A stretch of 64,000 bases of DNA from Rhizobium sp. SL86. GTDB taxonomy: Bacteria > Pseudomonadota > Alphaproteobacteria > Rhizobiales > Rhizobiaceae. Below the pieces are notes generated by a model. That model had not been told where the DNA came from. It made no database searches and worked only from the letters and a program-made list of their open reading frames with translations. The translations under genes were made by a program, and so were the position numbers. Of the stretch, positions 17,014-25,185 are shown piece after piece. Location: assembly GCF_026672545.1 (NCBI RefSeq), contig NZ_JAPPRJ010000006.1, positions 124,001 to 188,000 of the forward strand, in the 5' to 3' direction. Each line of letters opens with the position of its first letter. The first letter of the stretch is position 1.

Positions 17014-18533
17014 GCTGCTTTATCTTCCTTGAGGCCCGATGCCAGCGAGAGCACGCGTTCCTGCGTTGCTTCTGCTCGGGCCAGCGTGCCGACGAGATGG
17101 CCATTGTGGAGCACGAGTATGCGATCGGACATGCCAAGCAGTTCTTCCATGTCCGATGTGATCATCAAGATTGCGATGCCCTCGGCGGCCAGTTCGGCCA
17201 TTAGCGCATACACCTCGGCGCGGGCGCCAACGTCGATGCCGCGCGTTGGCTCATCGAAGAGGATGACGCGTGCGCGTGCCGCGAGGGTTTTTGCGATCAC
17301 GACCTTCTGCTGGTTGCCGCCCGAGAGATTTCCCACCTTCTGTCCGAGGGAGGGTGTCTTTATCTTCAGCCTGTCGCGATAGGCCTCTGCCAGTTTTCTT
17401 TCGGCCGGGCGATTGATTGTCGTCCAGCGGGTCAGGAAGCGCAGCGCTCCGATCGAAATGTTCCAACGAATTGGCTTTTCGAGGAACGTGCCTTCTTCCT
17501 TGCGGTTTTCCGGGACGAGGCCGATGCCGGCGACAAGCGCATCCCTCGGAGAGCGGAAAACGACCTCCTTGCCATCAAGCCGCAAGACGCCGCTGTCTGC
17601 GGCGACCGCGCCGCAGATGGTCTTTGCGAGTTCGGTGCGGCCTGCGCCGACCAGTCCTGCCAGCCCGACGATTTCACCGGACCGCATGGACAAGGAAATG
17701 GGCGCATTGCCATTGCCCTCTAAGGCATCCAGTTCGAGGACGACATCTCCGGAACTTCCGGATCGTTCCGGATAGGTCCTGGTGAGCTCGCGTCCGACCA
17801 TCATGCGGATCAGCGTGTCGCGATCCGTTTCCCCGGTTGCCAGCGTTGCGACATGCCGACCGTCGCGCAGCACCGTGATGCGATCGCAGATTGCGAAGAT
17901 CTCGTCCATGCGATGCGAGACGTAGATGATGCATGTGCCGCGAGCCTTAGTCTTGCGGATCATGGCAAACAGGCTGTCGACTTCGGCGAGCGACAGCGGC
18001 GCCGTCGGTTCGTCCATGATCAGAATACGCGGGGATTTGGCGAGCGCCTTGGCAATTTCCACCAGTTGCTGTTGGGCCGATGGCAGTTCCCGCACCAATG
18101 TGTTCGGGGATATGTCGACGCCGAACTCTGCGAGCAGGTCGCGGGCCGTCTCGCGCATACGCTTGAAGTCGGGAAAGAAGTTGGTCGACAGTCCCATGCA
18201 GATGTTTTCCGCGACCGACAGCGTCGGGACGAGGTTGAATTCCTGGTAGATTACTTCGACCCCCTGCGCGCGGCTGAGGGCCGGGGTCAGATCCGCAAAG
18301 CTTCTGCCGGCGATTGTCACGGTCCCTTCGTCGGCGACGATTGCGCCGGCGATGGTCTTGATCAACGTGGACTTGCCCGCACCGTTCTCGCCAACGATGG
18401 CGTGAACTTCACCTGCCTCGAAGGAAATGGAAACCTCGTCGAGAGCGCGAACGCCGGGATAGGTCTTGCTGAGGCCCGAAAGGGCAAGGAAGGGCATGGC
18501 TGGATGCCCCTCGCTGATTGGTGCGGATGTCAT
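17010..18533 (-). CDS. Sugar ABC transporter ATP-binding protein (RbsA/MglA-type, two ABC domains)
   Basis: A 507-residue tandem ATPase. The first domain has Walker A GENGAGKST near 52-60, signature LPSAQQQLVEIAKAL and Walker B ILIMDEPTAPL. The second domain has a degenerate Walker A (GLVGAGRTEL) but an intact LSGGNQQKV signature and VILFDEPTRGID. One degenerate site is normal for CUT2 ATPases. The start overlaps the binding-protein stop (ATGA). Confidence 0.93.
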   Translation of the reverse strand: MTSAPISEGHPAMPFLALSGLSKTYPGVRALDEVSISFEAGEVHAIVGENGAGKSTLIKTIAGAIVADEGTVTIAGRSFADLTPALSRAQGVEVIYQEFNLVPTLSVAENICMGLSTNFFPDFKRMRETARDLLAEFGVDISPNTLVRELPSAQQQLVEIAKALAKSPRILIMDEPTAPLSLAEVDSLFAMIRKTKARGTCIIYVSHRMDEIFAICDRITVLRDGRHVATLATGETDRDTLIRMMVGRELTRTYPERSGSSGDVVLELDALEGNGNAPISLSMRSGEIVGLAGLVGAGRTELAKTICGAVAADSGVLRLDGKEVVFRSPRDALVAGIGLVPENRKEEGTFLEKPIRWNISIGALRFLTRWTTINRPAERKLAEAYRDRLKIKTPSLGQKVGNLSGGNQQKVVIAKTLAARARVILFDEPTRGIDVGARAEVYALMAELAAEGIAILMITSDMEELLGMSDRILVLHNGHLVGTLARAEATQERVLSLASGLKEDKAA

Positions 18534-19525
18534 GCGGCTTTCGGTCCGGCCTTCGCGATTGTGTCCTTGATCCAGGTTCCCCAGGGGGTTTCACCCTTCA
18601 TCAAGGCTTCCATGACCTGCCATGTGGCAACTGGAAGATCGACCTGCTTGCCGTCCAGAACCGGTCCGACGATCTGGATCGTGCCGCGGAAGAGACTTTC
18701 GTCCTTTGCCGACATGTCGATGGTTTCCTGGACGGGCGGAGACCAGTCGCCTGAGAAGACGCCGAATTTCGGCCGATCCAGGCCAGCCTGTGCCATCATG
18801 TATTCGTTGACGCCCATGGCTGTGTCGGCATTGTAGGTGAGGACGATGTCGGTGTCCGGGTTCTGGAGCCAGAGGGTTTCCATGACCGTCGTTCCGGCCG
18901 CCGTTGATCGTGCTTCAGTCGCGGAAAGCACCAAGTTTCCCTTGCCCCAGGCAGTGATGGTGTCGATCATTCCCTGAGACCGGTTCTTGGCGTCTATGGT
19001 ATCGGTCGCGGGAATGACGACGATCTTCGGAGCGTCGGCTCCCGTCGGCAGCCCGCCTTCCGTTCCATCGGTTGAGAAGGTCTTGACCATCCAGGCGATA
19101 GCCATTTCCGCGATCTGGACGCCACAATTCCGCTGATCGATGTTCATCATCACATCATAGACGCCGGTATCCGTGCCCTGCACCAGGATCTTGACACCCT
19201 GTGCCTGGGCACGCGCAATAATGTCCTGCACATTGTTGGGATCGACAGGCATGATATCGATGACCTTCACGCCCATGGCGATGAAATTCTCGATCTGCTC
19301 CATCTGACGCACGGGGCTTGCGCCGGCATCGGCGATCTCGAGGGTAATGCCCTTCTGTGCGGCGAGATCTTTCACTGATGTCGTCAACCATCCCAGAAAT
19401 GGGTTCGTCGTGTCTGGAACAGAAAATCCGACCTGAACCGCGCCTTGCGCAATGGCGGTCATGGGGTGAAAAAGCGTCGATGCCGCAAGGGCACCGCTGG
19501 TTGTCAGAAAGCGACGGCGGTTCAT
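18530..19525 (-). CDS. Sugar ABC transporter periplasmic binding protein (RbsB-type)
   Basis: A 331-residue periplasmic binding protein. The N-terminus, MNRRRFLTTSGALAASTLF, has the twin-arginine form RRRFL, so Tat export is likely. The body has the type-I binding-protein pattern (VQVGFSVPDTTNPFLGWL). It is first gene of the transporter operon, with GGGAGGA about six bases before the ATG. It is divergent from the ROK regulator; two inverted repeats lie between them. Ligand unknown. Confidence 0.92.
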   Translation of the reverse strand: MNRRRFLTTSGALAASTLFHPMTAIAQGAVQVGFSVPDTTNPFLGWLTTSVKDLAAQKGITLEIADAGASPVRQMEQIENFIAMGVKVIDIMPVDPNNVQDIIARAQAQGVKILVQGTDTGVYDVMMNIDQRNCGVQIAEMAIAWMVKTFSTDGTEGGLPTGADAPKIVVIPATDTIDAKNRSQGMIDTITAWGKGNLVLSATEARSTAAGTTVMETLWLQNPDTDIVLTYNADTAMGVNEYMMAQAGLDRPKFGVFSGDWSPPVQETIDMSAKDESLFRGTIQIVGPVLDGKQVDLPVATWQVMEALMKGETPWGTWIKDTIAKAGPKAA

Positions 19526-19615
19526 GTTTTCCTCCCACGGAGCGGCTCTGCCGCAAAAACTTCGAGCATGTGGATCGCTTTATCATCGCGTGCGATACGC
19601 ATTTGCCAACGATGC

Positions 19616-19646
19616 AAAAGTAGACATCCTCCGAAAGTCCACTTTT
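19616..19646. promoter_or_regulatory. Inverted repeat in the divergent promoter region
   Basis: AAAAGTAGAC at 19616-19625 and GTCCACTTTT at 19637-19646 form an inverted repeat (nine of ten pairs) with an 11-base spacer, between the sugar binding protein and ROK genes. It is a candidate operator. Confidence 0.45.
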
Positions 19647-19654
19647 ATTCGATC

Positions 19655-19680
19655 CGAATGGAACGTAGTCATTCCATTCG
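19655..19680. promoter_or_regulatory. Candidate ROK operator
   Basis: A perfect 9-bp inverted repeat, CGAATGGAA-N8-TTCCATTCG, 26 bases before the ROK start codon. Its position and symmetry fit autoregulation and control of the divergent transporter by a dimeric regulator. Confidence 0.55.
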
Positions 19681-19705
19681 ATGAGTGTCAAGGAGATTGA
19701 TCCAT

Positions 19706-20866
19706 ATGGATCGAATTGTTGAAGAGCCCGTAGAAAACAAATCTGAGGCTCGAATTCTTCAGCTCCTGCGCGAGCAGGGTGAATCCAGCATTGCGGAGCT
19801 GTCGCGAATTTCTGGTCTGGGCAAGGCAACCGCGTCACGCGCGATCCAGTCGTTGCGTATGCGTGGCCTCGTTGAAGATACCGGCGATGAGTTTCGAAGG
19901 CTTGCCTCTGGTCGTCCGGGCAGGGCAGTGCGTATCCGCCCTGATGTCGGGCTCTATCTGGGTATCTCCTTGAGCGCTGGAGGTGTGACGGCCGTGGTCG
20001 CGGATGCCGCCAAGCGTGTTGTTGCTTGGGAAAGGCAGCAAGCCGATTCTCTCGACGGGACAGTTCCCAGAGCTACAAGCCTCGCGGACTTCGCGGAACG
20101 GATGCTCGAACGTGCGGGCTGTGACCGAAAGCGGCTTTATGGTGTCGGGGTATCGGTCGCAGGGCCGGTTGATCCTCGCACAGGAGAGGTGGGAAATTCG
20201 GTCATTATACCGCAGTGGACGGGATCCAGGCCGCATGAGGACTTGTCCGCTCACTTCGGTAAACCTGTCCTCCTCGATAATGATGCGAATTGCTCGGCCC
20301 TGGCTGAGCTTCTCTGGGGAGAATTGAACTGCAATACGACTGCTGTGTTCCTTCGACTGGACCAGGGGATAGGAGGAGCGATTGTCCACAACGGCGAGGT
20401 ACTGCACGGACGTACCGGCAGGGCCGGCGATTATGGTCATGTCACATACGATCCGAATGGTCCAGAATGCCGCTGTGGTGGCTACGGCTGCTTCGAGCGC
20501 TACCTGTCGATCTCTTCCGTAGAGAGCGACTTGAGTGCCACGTTGGCGGAAATTCAAGTGCGGACGAGGTCCGGTGACGCTGCCGCGCTCGAGATTGTGC
20601 GTCATAAGGGGCAGATTCTCGGCTCGTTGGCCGCAGTAGTTTCCCGCACCGTCGATCCGGACAGGATCCTTATAGGCGGTGGACTGCTCGCGCTTGGACC
20701 AGGGCTCCTGGATGCCGCCAATGAAAGGCTGCATGCGATCAATCGCACTGCGTCGAAAATCGAAACGGCAAGTGCCGCAACAGTGTTAGAAGATGGTTCC
20801 CTGCATGATGAACCGGCACTCGGAGCAATTGGGCTTCTCATCCGGCAGGAGAGATCGATTGCTTAA
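19706..20866 (+). CDS. ROK-family transcriptional regulator
   Basis: A 386-residue repressor-type ROK protein. There is an N-terminal winged helix-turn-helix (ISGLGKATASRAIQSL), a sugar-kinase-like body with LLDNDANCSALAELLWGE and GIGGAIVHNGEV, and the structural zinc motif ECRCGGYGCFERY preceded by GHVTYD. The ATG at 19706 is preferred over an in-frame GTG at 19685 because AAGGAG lies about ten bases upstream. It probably senses the transported sugar and controls the divergent esterase-transporter operon. Whether it has kinase activity cannot be told from sequence. Confidence 0.9.
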   Translation: MDRIVEEPVENKSEARILQLLREQGESSIAELSRISGLGKATASRAIQSLRMRGLVEDTGDEFRRLASGRPGRAVRIRPDVGLYLGISLSAGGVTAVVADAAKRVVAWERQQADSLDGTVPRATSLADFAERMLERAGCDRKRLYGVGVSVAGPVDPRTGEVGNSVIIPQWTGSRPHEDLSAHFGKPVLLDNDANCSALAELLWGELNCNTTAVFLRLDQGIGGAIVHNGEVLHGRTGRAGDYGHVTYDPNGPECRCGGYGCFERYLSISSVESDLSATLAEIQVRTRSGDAAALEIVRHKGQILGSLAAVVSRTVDPDRILIGGGLLALGPGLLDAANERLHAINRTASKIETASAATVLEDGSLHDEPALGAIGLLIRQERSIA

Positions 20867-20880
20867 CAATGGAGTATCTC

Positions 20881-20986
20881 GGGCCTGTCGCTAACTTTCG
20901 GGTTTATCCGTATGTTGCCCATAGGCATGGAAATTGCCGCTCCGTTTGTTGCGGAGCGAGCCATGATTCTGAATACTATTGGCGAG
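20881..20986 (+). pseudogene. IS6-family element 5' end with first transposase codons
   Basis: Begins GGGCCTGTCGCTAACTTTCG, resembling IS6/IS26-type terminal repeats. It runs through a leader with a 7-bp hairpin (20938-20944 with 20952-20958) to ATG at 20963 and the codons for MILNTIGE, where IS21 copy C interrupts. The continuation (ETLKRQSRDY...) is found at 5145-5078. The two halves therefore once adjoined. Confidence 0.65.
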
Positions 20987-21071
20987 TGTTGGCGGCTGTC
21001 CAAAAGCGCGGATAAATGGTGCCGAGGATTGAGAACTTTGAAAGCGGCTGAAGAAGCCGCCTTCAGTGTTG

Positions 21072-21269
21072 CTAATCTTGATTATCGTCGGAAGCTTGTT
21101 GGTTTTGGACCATGTGCTGGATGTCAGGGGCGTAATGGTTCCAGATGGCGTCGCGCAGATCATCGAGGAGTTCGAAGACGGCCCATGCCTGCTCGGGGGT
21201 CCATTCGGCACTGATGAGGATTGGCAGGCCACGCTTGAGACCTGAAGAGTGGTGCGTCTTTTCGGTCAT
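21072..21269 (-). CDS. Small IS21-associated protein (copy C), unknown function
   Basis: Same 65-residue protein as in copy A, with the same ATGA overlap with istB. No recognised domain. Confidence 0.55.
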   Translation of the reverse strand: MTEKTHHSSGLKRGLPILISAEWTPEQAWAVFELLDDLRDAIWNHYAPDIQHMVQNQQASDDNQD

Positions 21270-22039
21270 GATGCGGGCTCTGTTTCGCCGGATTGGTGAC
21301 TGGCGCGTTGCTGACGCTGGGCTATGGAGCGCTCGTTGGCTTCCTTGAAGCGATAGGAATCTCCTTCGATCGCGACGACTTCGCAGTGGTGGACGAGACG
21401 ATCGACCAGGCTGACGACGCACGCGGCGTTCGGAAAGACCTCCGACCATTGCGCAAAGGGTTTATTGGTGGTGACGATGGTCGAGCGTTTCTCGTATCGG
21501 CGGCTGATGAGCTCGAAGAGCAGATCGGCATGGCGGTTGGAATAGGATAGGTAGCCGATCTCGTCGATCAGCAGGACGTCATGGGAAGCATAGTACTGAA
21601 GCTTGCGGCGCAGCAGGGAATCGCTGTCGATGGCGGCGAGTTCGCCGAGCATTTCGCTGGCGGTGCGGAACAGGACCGAATGGCCCCGGATGAGTGCCTG
21701 GTAGGCGATGTTGAGGGCGAGCGTCGATTTGCCGACGCCGTTCGGACCGATGAAGACGATGTTGGTGGCATCCTTCATGAATGCCAGCGTCATCAGTTCC
21801 TCGACGGTGGCGCGGTCGATGCGGCGCGGCCACTTCCAGTCATAGTCGGCCATTTGCTTGAAGTGGCCGAGCCTGGCGGTGCGCATGCGTCGCAGCAGCG
21901 AGCGGTCGGAGCGCTCGTCTTCTTCCCACCGGATCACGGTCGGCACCCAGTCCTGTGTGGCGATCTCGTCCCAATGGGCCGTCAGGCCATAAAGGCGCAA
22001 TTGTCTGGCGCGATTGAACAGGGTGTCGATCTTATTCAT
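21266..22039 (-). CDS. istB: IS21 helper ATPase IstB (copy C)
   Basis: Identical 257-residue AAA+ helper with an intact Walker A (GPNGVGKST) and Walker B. It overlaps istA by eight bases, as in copy A. Confidence 0.94.
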   Translation of the reverse strand: MNKIDTLFNRARQLRLYGLTAHWDEIATQDWVPTVIRWEEDERSDRSLLRRMRTARLGHFKQMADYDWKWPRRIDRATVEELMTLAFMKDATNIVFIGPNGVGKSTLALNIAYQALIRGHSVLFRTASEMLGELAAIDSDSLLRRKLQYYASHDVLLIDEIGYLSYSNRHADLLFELISRRYEKRSTIVTTNKPFAQWSEVFPNAACVVSLVDRLVHHCEVVAIEGDSYRFKEANERSIAQRQQRASHQSGETEPAS

Positions 22040-23531
22040 CGTCGTTTCCTTTCAATGTGAGTTGATCGTAACGGTCGAGCTTGTGGGGAATGACAGTCGT
22101 GTCCTTCTTGCGGACATGCTCGGGCAGCCTGGTTTCGACCGGGGGCGGAGCGCCCCGCGCAATCCGGCGGCGTTCGAGCACTGATCGAACCGCCTTGGAA
22201 TGCGAGGCGCCGGCGCGCAAAGCGTCTTCGACGGCCGCCTGGAGTTCCTGGGCGCCGTAGAGGTCGAGCAACGTCAGCATGGCGTTGGTGATTGCGCCGA
22301 TATTGGCGCCACGTTCTGCGGCATGCATCATCAGCTTCTGACAAGCCGGCACGGCCCGCGTCAGGCTATTGAGGCCGCGATGCTGGCGTGCCTCGCGCTT
22401 GACGGCGACGAGTGCCTTCAGGTGCTGAGGATCCTCGATCTGCTGGCCCCTATCGAAGCTGCGACGGTGGCTGGCGATCATCGTGGCGGCGTCGAATATC
22501 CTGACCTGGACGAGATCGGCGCGAACGGTGAGTGTTCGTTGGACATGCGTATGAGGGACCGAGTAATCGTTCAGATCGAAGCGCACGTAGGGTGTCTTGC
22601 CAACCTTCACGGCCACCTGCTCCTCGACGGGATAGGGATTGGCCGGCAAGGGCAGAAGCATGGGCTGTTCTTTTGAGAACGCCTCACGCACCGTCATTGC
22701 CCGGTCCTCCGGGCATGGCCTGTCGGCAGCCTGGGTCCGGCACCAGTGTTCGGCCTGGGCATTGAGATCGTCGAGGTCCTTGAAGGTGCGGGCGATGAAG
22801 AAGGCTTCCCGGATGTGGCGAATGGCGCGCTCGACACGGCCTTTCTCGTTGCCCCGTGCTACCGCGACAGGACGGGGTTCGAAGCGATAATGAGCCGCGA
22901 AGGCCAACAATGTCGGATGGAAGCGGATGGCATCGCCCTGCCGTTCAAGGACGGCGGACTTCAGATTGTCGTAGAGCAGCACTCTGGGAAGGCTGTTCCA
23001 GTCGTTGAATGCGCCGACATGGCCGCGCAGGAAGTTTTCCATGCGGGCATCAAGGAAGAAGCGCAGATAGATGTCGCGCGAGTAGGATAGCACCATGACG
23101 AAGGCCATCAGCGGGCGGCGGGCCCTGCCGATCTCGATGTGGCCAAAATGACCCCAGTCGACCTGGCCCTGCTCACCCGGCAGGGTGCGTAGTCGTAGAT
23201 AAGCTTCCGCCGCCTTCCGTGGTCGGTGCAGCGCCACCATGTGCCGGAAGTGGTCGGGCGATCCCTTATAGCCGCGCTCCTGCACCATCCCGTAAAGGCG
23301 GCTGGACGTCAGGTCAGGATATTTGGTCAGCGTCTGCTGGATAAACGGCAGGTACAGGTCGATCTCGGCGGGGCGGATCACCGGCCTGTGTCGAGGCAAG
23401 CCCGCGTCCTTCAGGACCCTGAAGACGGTGGTGTGATGGCAATGCAATTGCTTGGCGATCGTGCCGCAGCGCCACTTCTCAACGTGGTACAGGCGCAGGA
23501 TCATCGCTTCCTTCTCGGCAGATATGGTCAT
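22032..23531 (-). CDS. istA: IS21 transposase IstA (copy C)
   Basis: Identical 499-residue DDE transposase. The start is placed at the same GGAGA-preceded ATG as in copy A. Since both IS21 copies are intact, this element is probably still mobile. Confidence 0.93.
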   Translation of the reverse strand: MTISAEKEAMILRLYHVEKWRCGTIAKQLHCHHTTVFRVLKDAGLPRHRPVIRPAEIDLYLPFIQQTLTKYPDLTSSRLYGMVQERGYKGSPDHFRHMVALHRPRKAAEAYLRLRTLPGEQGQVDWGHFGHIEIGRARRPLMAFVMVLSYSRDIYLRFFLDARMENFLRGHVGAFNDWNSLPRVLLYDNLKSAVLERQGDAIRFHPTLLAFAAHYRFEPRPVAVARGNEKGRVERAIRHIREAFFIARTFKDLDDLNAQAEHWCRTQAADRPCPEDRAMTVREAFSKEQPMLLPLPANPYPVEEQVAVKVGKTPYVRFDLNDYSVPHTHVQRTLTVRADLVQVRIFDAATMIASHRRSFDRGQQIEDPQHLKALVAVKREARQHRGLNSLTRAVPACQKLMMHAAERGANIGAITNAMLTLLDLYGAQELQAAVEDALRAGASHSKAVRSVLERRRIARGAPPPVETRLPEHVRKKDTTVIPHKLDRYDQLTLKGNDDE

Positions 23532-23967
23532 CGGTTCGATCTCCATGGTCGAATGGACGCACGTGTGTCCCCCGGCGACGCACGAAGCCGCGGCGAAAGA
23601 ACAGCGGCACAGAGCTGCCGCAGCGCCGGCACCACGGCTCGATCGATGACACCACGCCAGCGGTGCCATCGCCCGGTGCAACGATGCCGCCGTTTGTGGA
23701 CGCCTTCAGTCGTGAACCCTCTGGAACGACGGGTGGAGAGTGATGCGTCACGTTTTTGCGAGCCTGCCGATATCGGCGGGAGCGATCGGCATGGGCAAAG
23801 CGCCCCGGCCGGGTGCTCTGGTAGCGCCGTCCGGCTGCCCGCAGGCTGTCACGGCGCGCCGCATGGGCGCAGGCAGAACCGCAATAGCGCTGACCCCGAT
23901 CGCAATGGCGGCAAAGCAGAACCTGCGCGCGACACCGCCCGCAGAGGAAGAAACGAGCAGTTTGCAT
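23479..23967 (-). CDS. IS21-associated zinc-ribbon-like protein (copy C)
   Basis: Same cysteine-rich 162-residue protein as in copies A and B. The conservation of this frame in all three copies reflects recent duplication rather than independent constraint. Confidence 0.55.
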   Translation of the reverse strand: MQTARFFLCGRCRAQVLLCRHCDRGQRYCGSACAHAARRDSLRAAGRRYQSTRPGRFAHADRSRRYRQARKNVTHHSPPVVPEGSRLKASTNGGIVAPGDGTAGVVSSIEPWCRRCGSSVPLFFRRGFVRRRGTHVRPFDHGDRTDDHICREGSDDPAPVPR

Positions 23968-24356
23968 CGCGGCGGCGCACCTTTCGAAGCGCCGTCGGGA
24001 TTGATCGGAGAAGCTCGACGGAATGCGCCAATACCATTATAATGACGCTCACCGTGAACCAGTCGGCAGTCCTGCGTGATGACAGCCACGTCATCTCACA
24101 GATGCCTGAGGGATTGGACATCGAATTGGCCTGGTAGCTTTGGTCGATGTCTGTTTGCGGCGCTCCGCCAGTCTATCATTGACGGACGCAGCGCGGGATG
24201 TGCCTCAGTCGCCCTCCGGGCTCCTGACGCCACATCCCGCGCTCATCTCCCCCATCAAAACCTTTGCAATAATCTCAGGGCCCTGTCCGCCGCGTCCAGA
24301 TTCGCCGTAATCCCGTCTCGGCACCAAATATGCGCGGTTCTCAACAGCCACCGACA

Positions 24357-24522
24357 CGAGGTATCTCCCCTTGGATGCCTTGCGCACCACAAGGTTTTGA
24401 ATGACGCCATTGGCGAGGATCGAGGCCGACAGGCTCTCGATGCTCTCCTTGGTGTAAGTCTTCCGGACGTTCTTCGGGTCTGCGTCCAGCTTGTTCAATG
24501 CTATCGCGATGATGTCGCTCAT
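24357..24522 (-). pseudogene. ParB-like plasmid protein, N-terminal fragment cut by IS21 copy C
   Basis: Starts MSDIIAIALNKLDADPKNVR and continues through SIESLSASILANGVIQNLVV to KGRYL, the N-terminal ParB/Spo0J-nuclease-like domain found in large ParB-like proteins on rhizobial plasmids. It stops at the left end of IS21 copy C after about 55 codons. The GGRRL-type continuation is not at the other side of the IS or elsewhere in the window, so the gene is destroyed here. It supports a plasmid origin of this DNA. Confidence 0.75.
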
Positions 24523-25185
24523 GGTCTCTTGCTCCAGTTTTTCCCGTTTCCCTTGGGAGCAAGCCCCGCTAGTGGGCGAAGCCTCTGCCTTCGTTTTCGA
24601 AGGATGTGCCCCCACATCCGGCGGAACGAAGGGGGAGGGCTTGAGCCCGCTCCCGTTAGGACGCGGATCGGGTCATGGGGCGGGAGGAAGGAAAAACGGA
24701 AGGTTTGCCGGCTTGACGGCGAAAACCGTTTTTCCTGACGAGCGACAGCGCTTGCGCGCTTGCCCATTGGCGCGATCGGCGACCTATCGTAAGAGCGGTA
24801 CAGGGTAGGGTCGATGCGCGGCCGATCCCGGCCGCTCCTTGTGGATGCGAACCGGCGACGCCGGTTCTCCGTCTTCTGAACCAGGTTATAAAACGACGGA
24901 TCCGCCCGCTGCGCTCCGAGTGATGAGCGCTCCGCTCCTCGGGCAGCTCTCCATTTCAACTTGATTAAACATGTCGATAGCGGCAGCAGCCGCTCGGCTC
25001 GGATTGATCGGCGCCAGTCCGAGATCCGAGAAGGACAATGAAGAACATCGGAGCTTTCAGCATAGATGGGCTAATCGGCTTCGTGCCCCAGCTCATCCGC
25101 CCGGAAGAAGGAGCTGCACCGCACTGCCGATGATACAAGTGGCCGGTCGGAAACCAGGCACAACCATCTTGCAGGGAGCGCAACC
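24523..25185. other. Gene-free stretch: ParB leader and IS110 left end
   Basis: No convincing gene. Long frames here have no recognisable content and lack good starts. About 24523-24960 is very GC-rich DNA upstream of the ParB-like fragment. About 24970-25185 is probably the left non-coding end of the IS110 element, where elements of that family encode a structured bridge RNA. Confidence 0.5.

Larger units (their letters stand above)
20987..24356 (-). mobile_element. IS21-family insertion sequence, complete copy C (inverted)
   Basis: A 3,370-bp copy in reverse orientation to A, with the same gene set and identical proteins. CGAG is present on both immediate flanks (20983-20986, 24357-24360), but only 4 bp. 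The 5-bp GCGAG shared by its inner flank and the outer flank of copy A, which also restores an IS6 reading frame, explains the sequence better. Confidence 0.93.

Noticed and set aside
17853-18836. 327-codon plus-strand frame antisense to the sugar ATPase and binding protein
   Set aside because: Crosses two well-supported genes and has no coherent motif.
20983-24360. CGAG on both sides of IS21 copy C as its target duplication
   Set aside because: Only 4 bp, and the 5-bp GCGAG pairing between copy C's inner flank and copy A's outer flank also restores an IS6 reading frame, a stronger explanation.
24519-24959. 146-codon minus-strand frame upstream of the ParB-like fragment
   Set aside because: Arg/Ser-rich composition without motif or good ribosome-binding site; more likely leader DNA.
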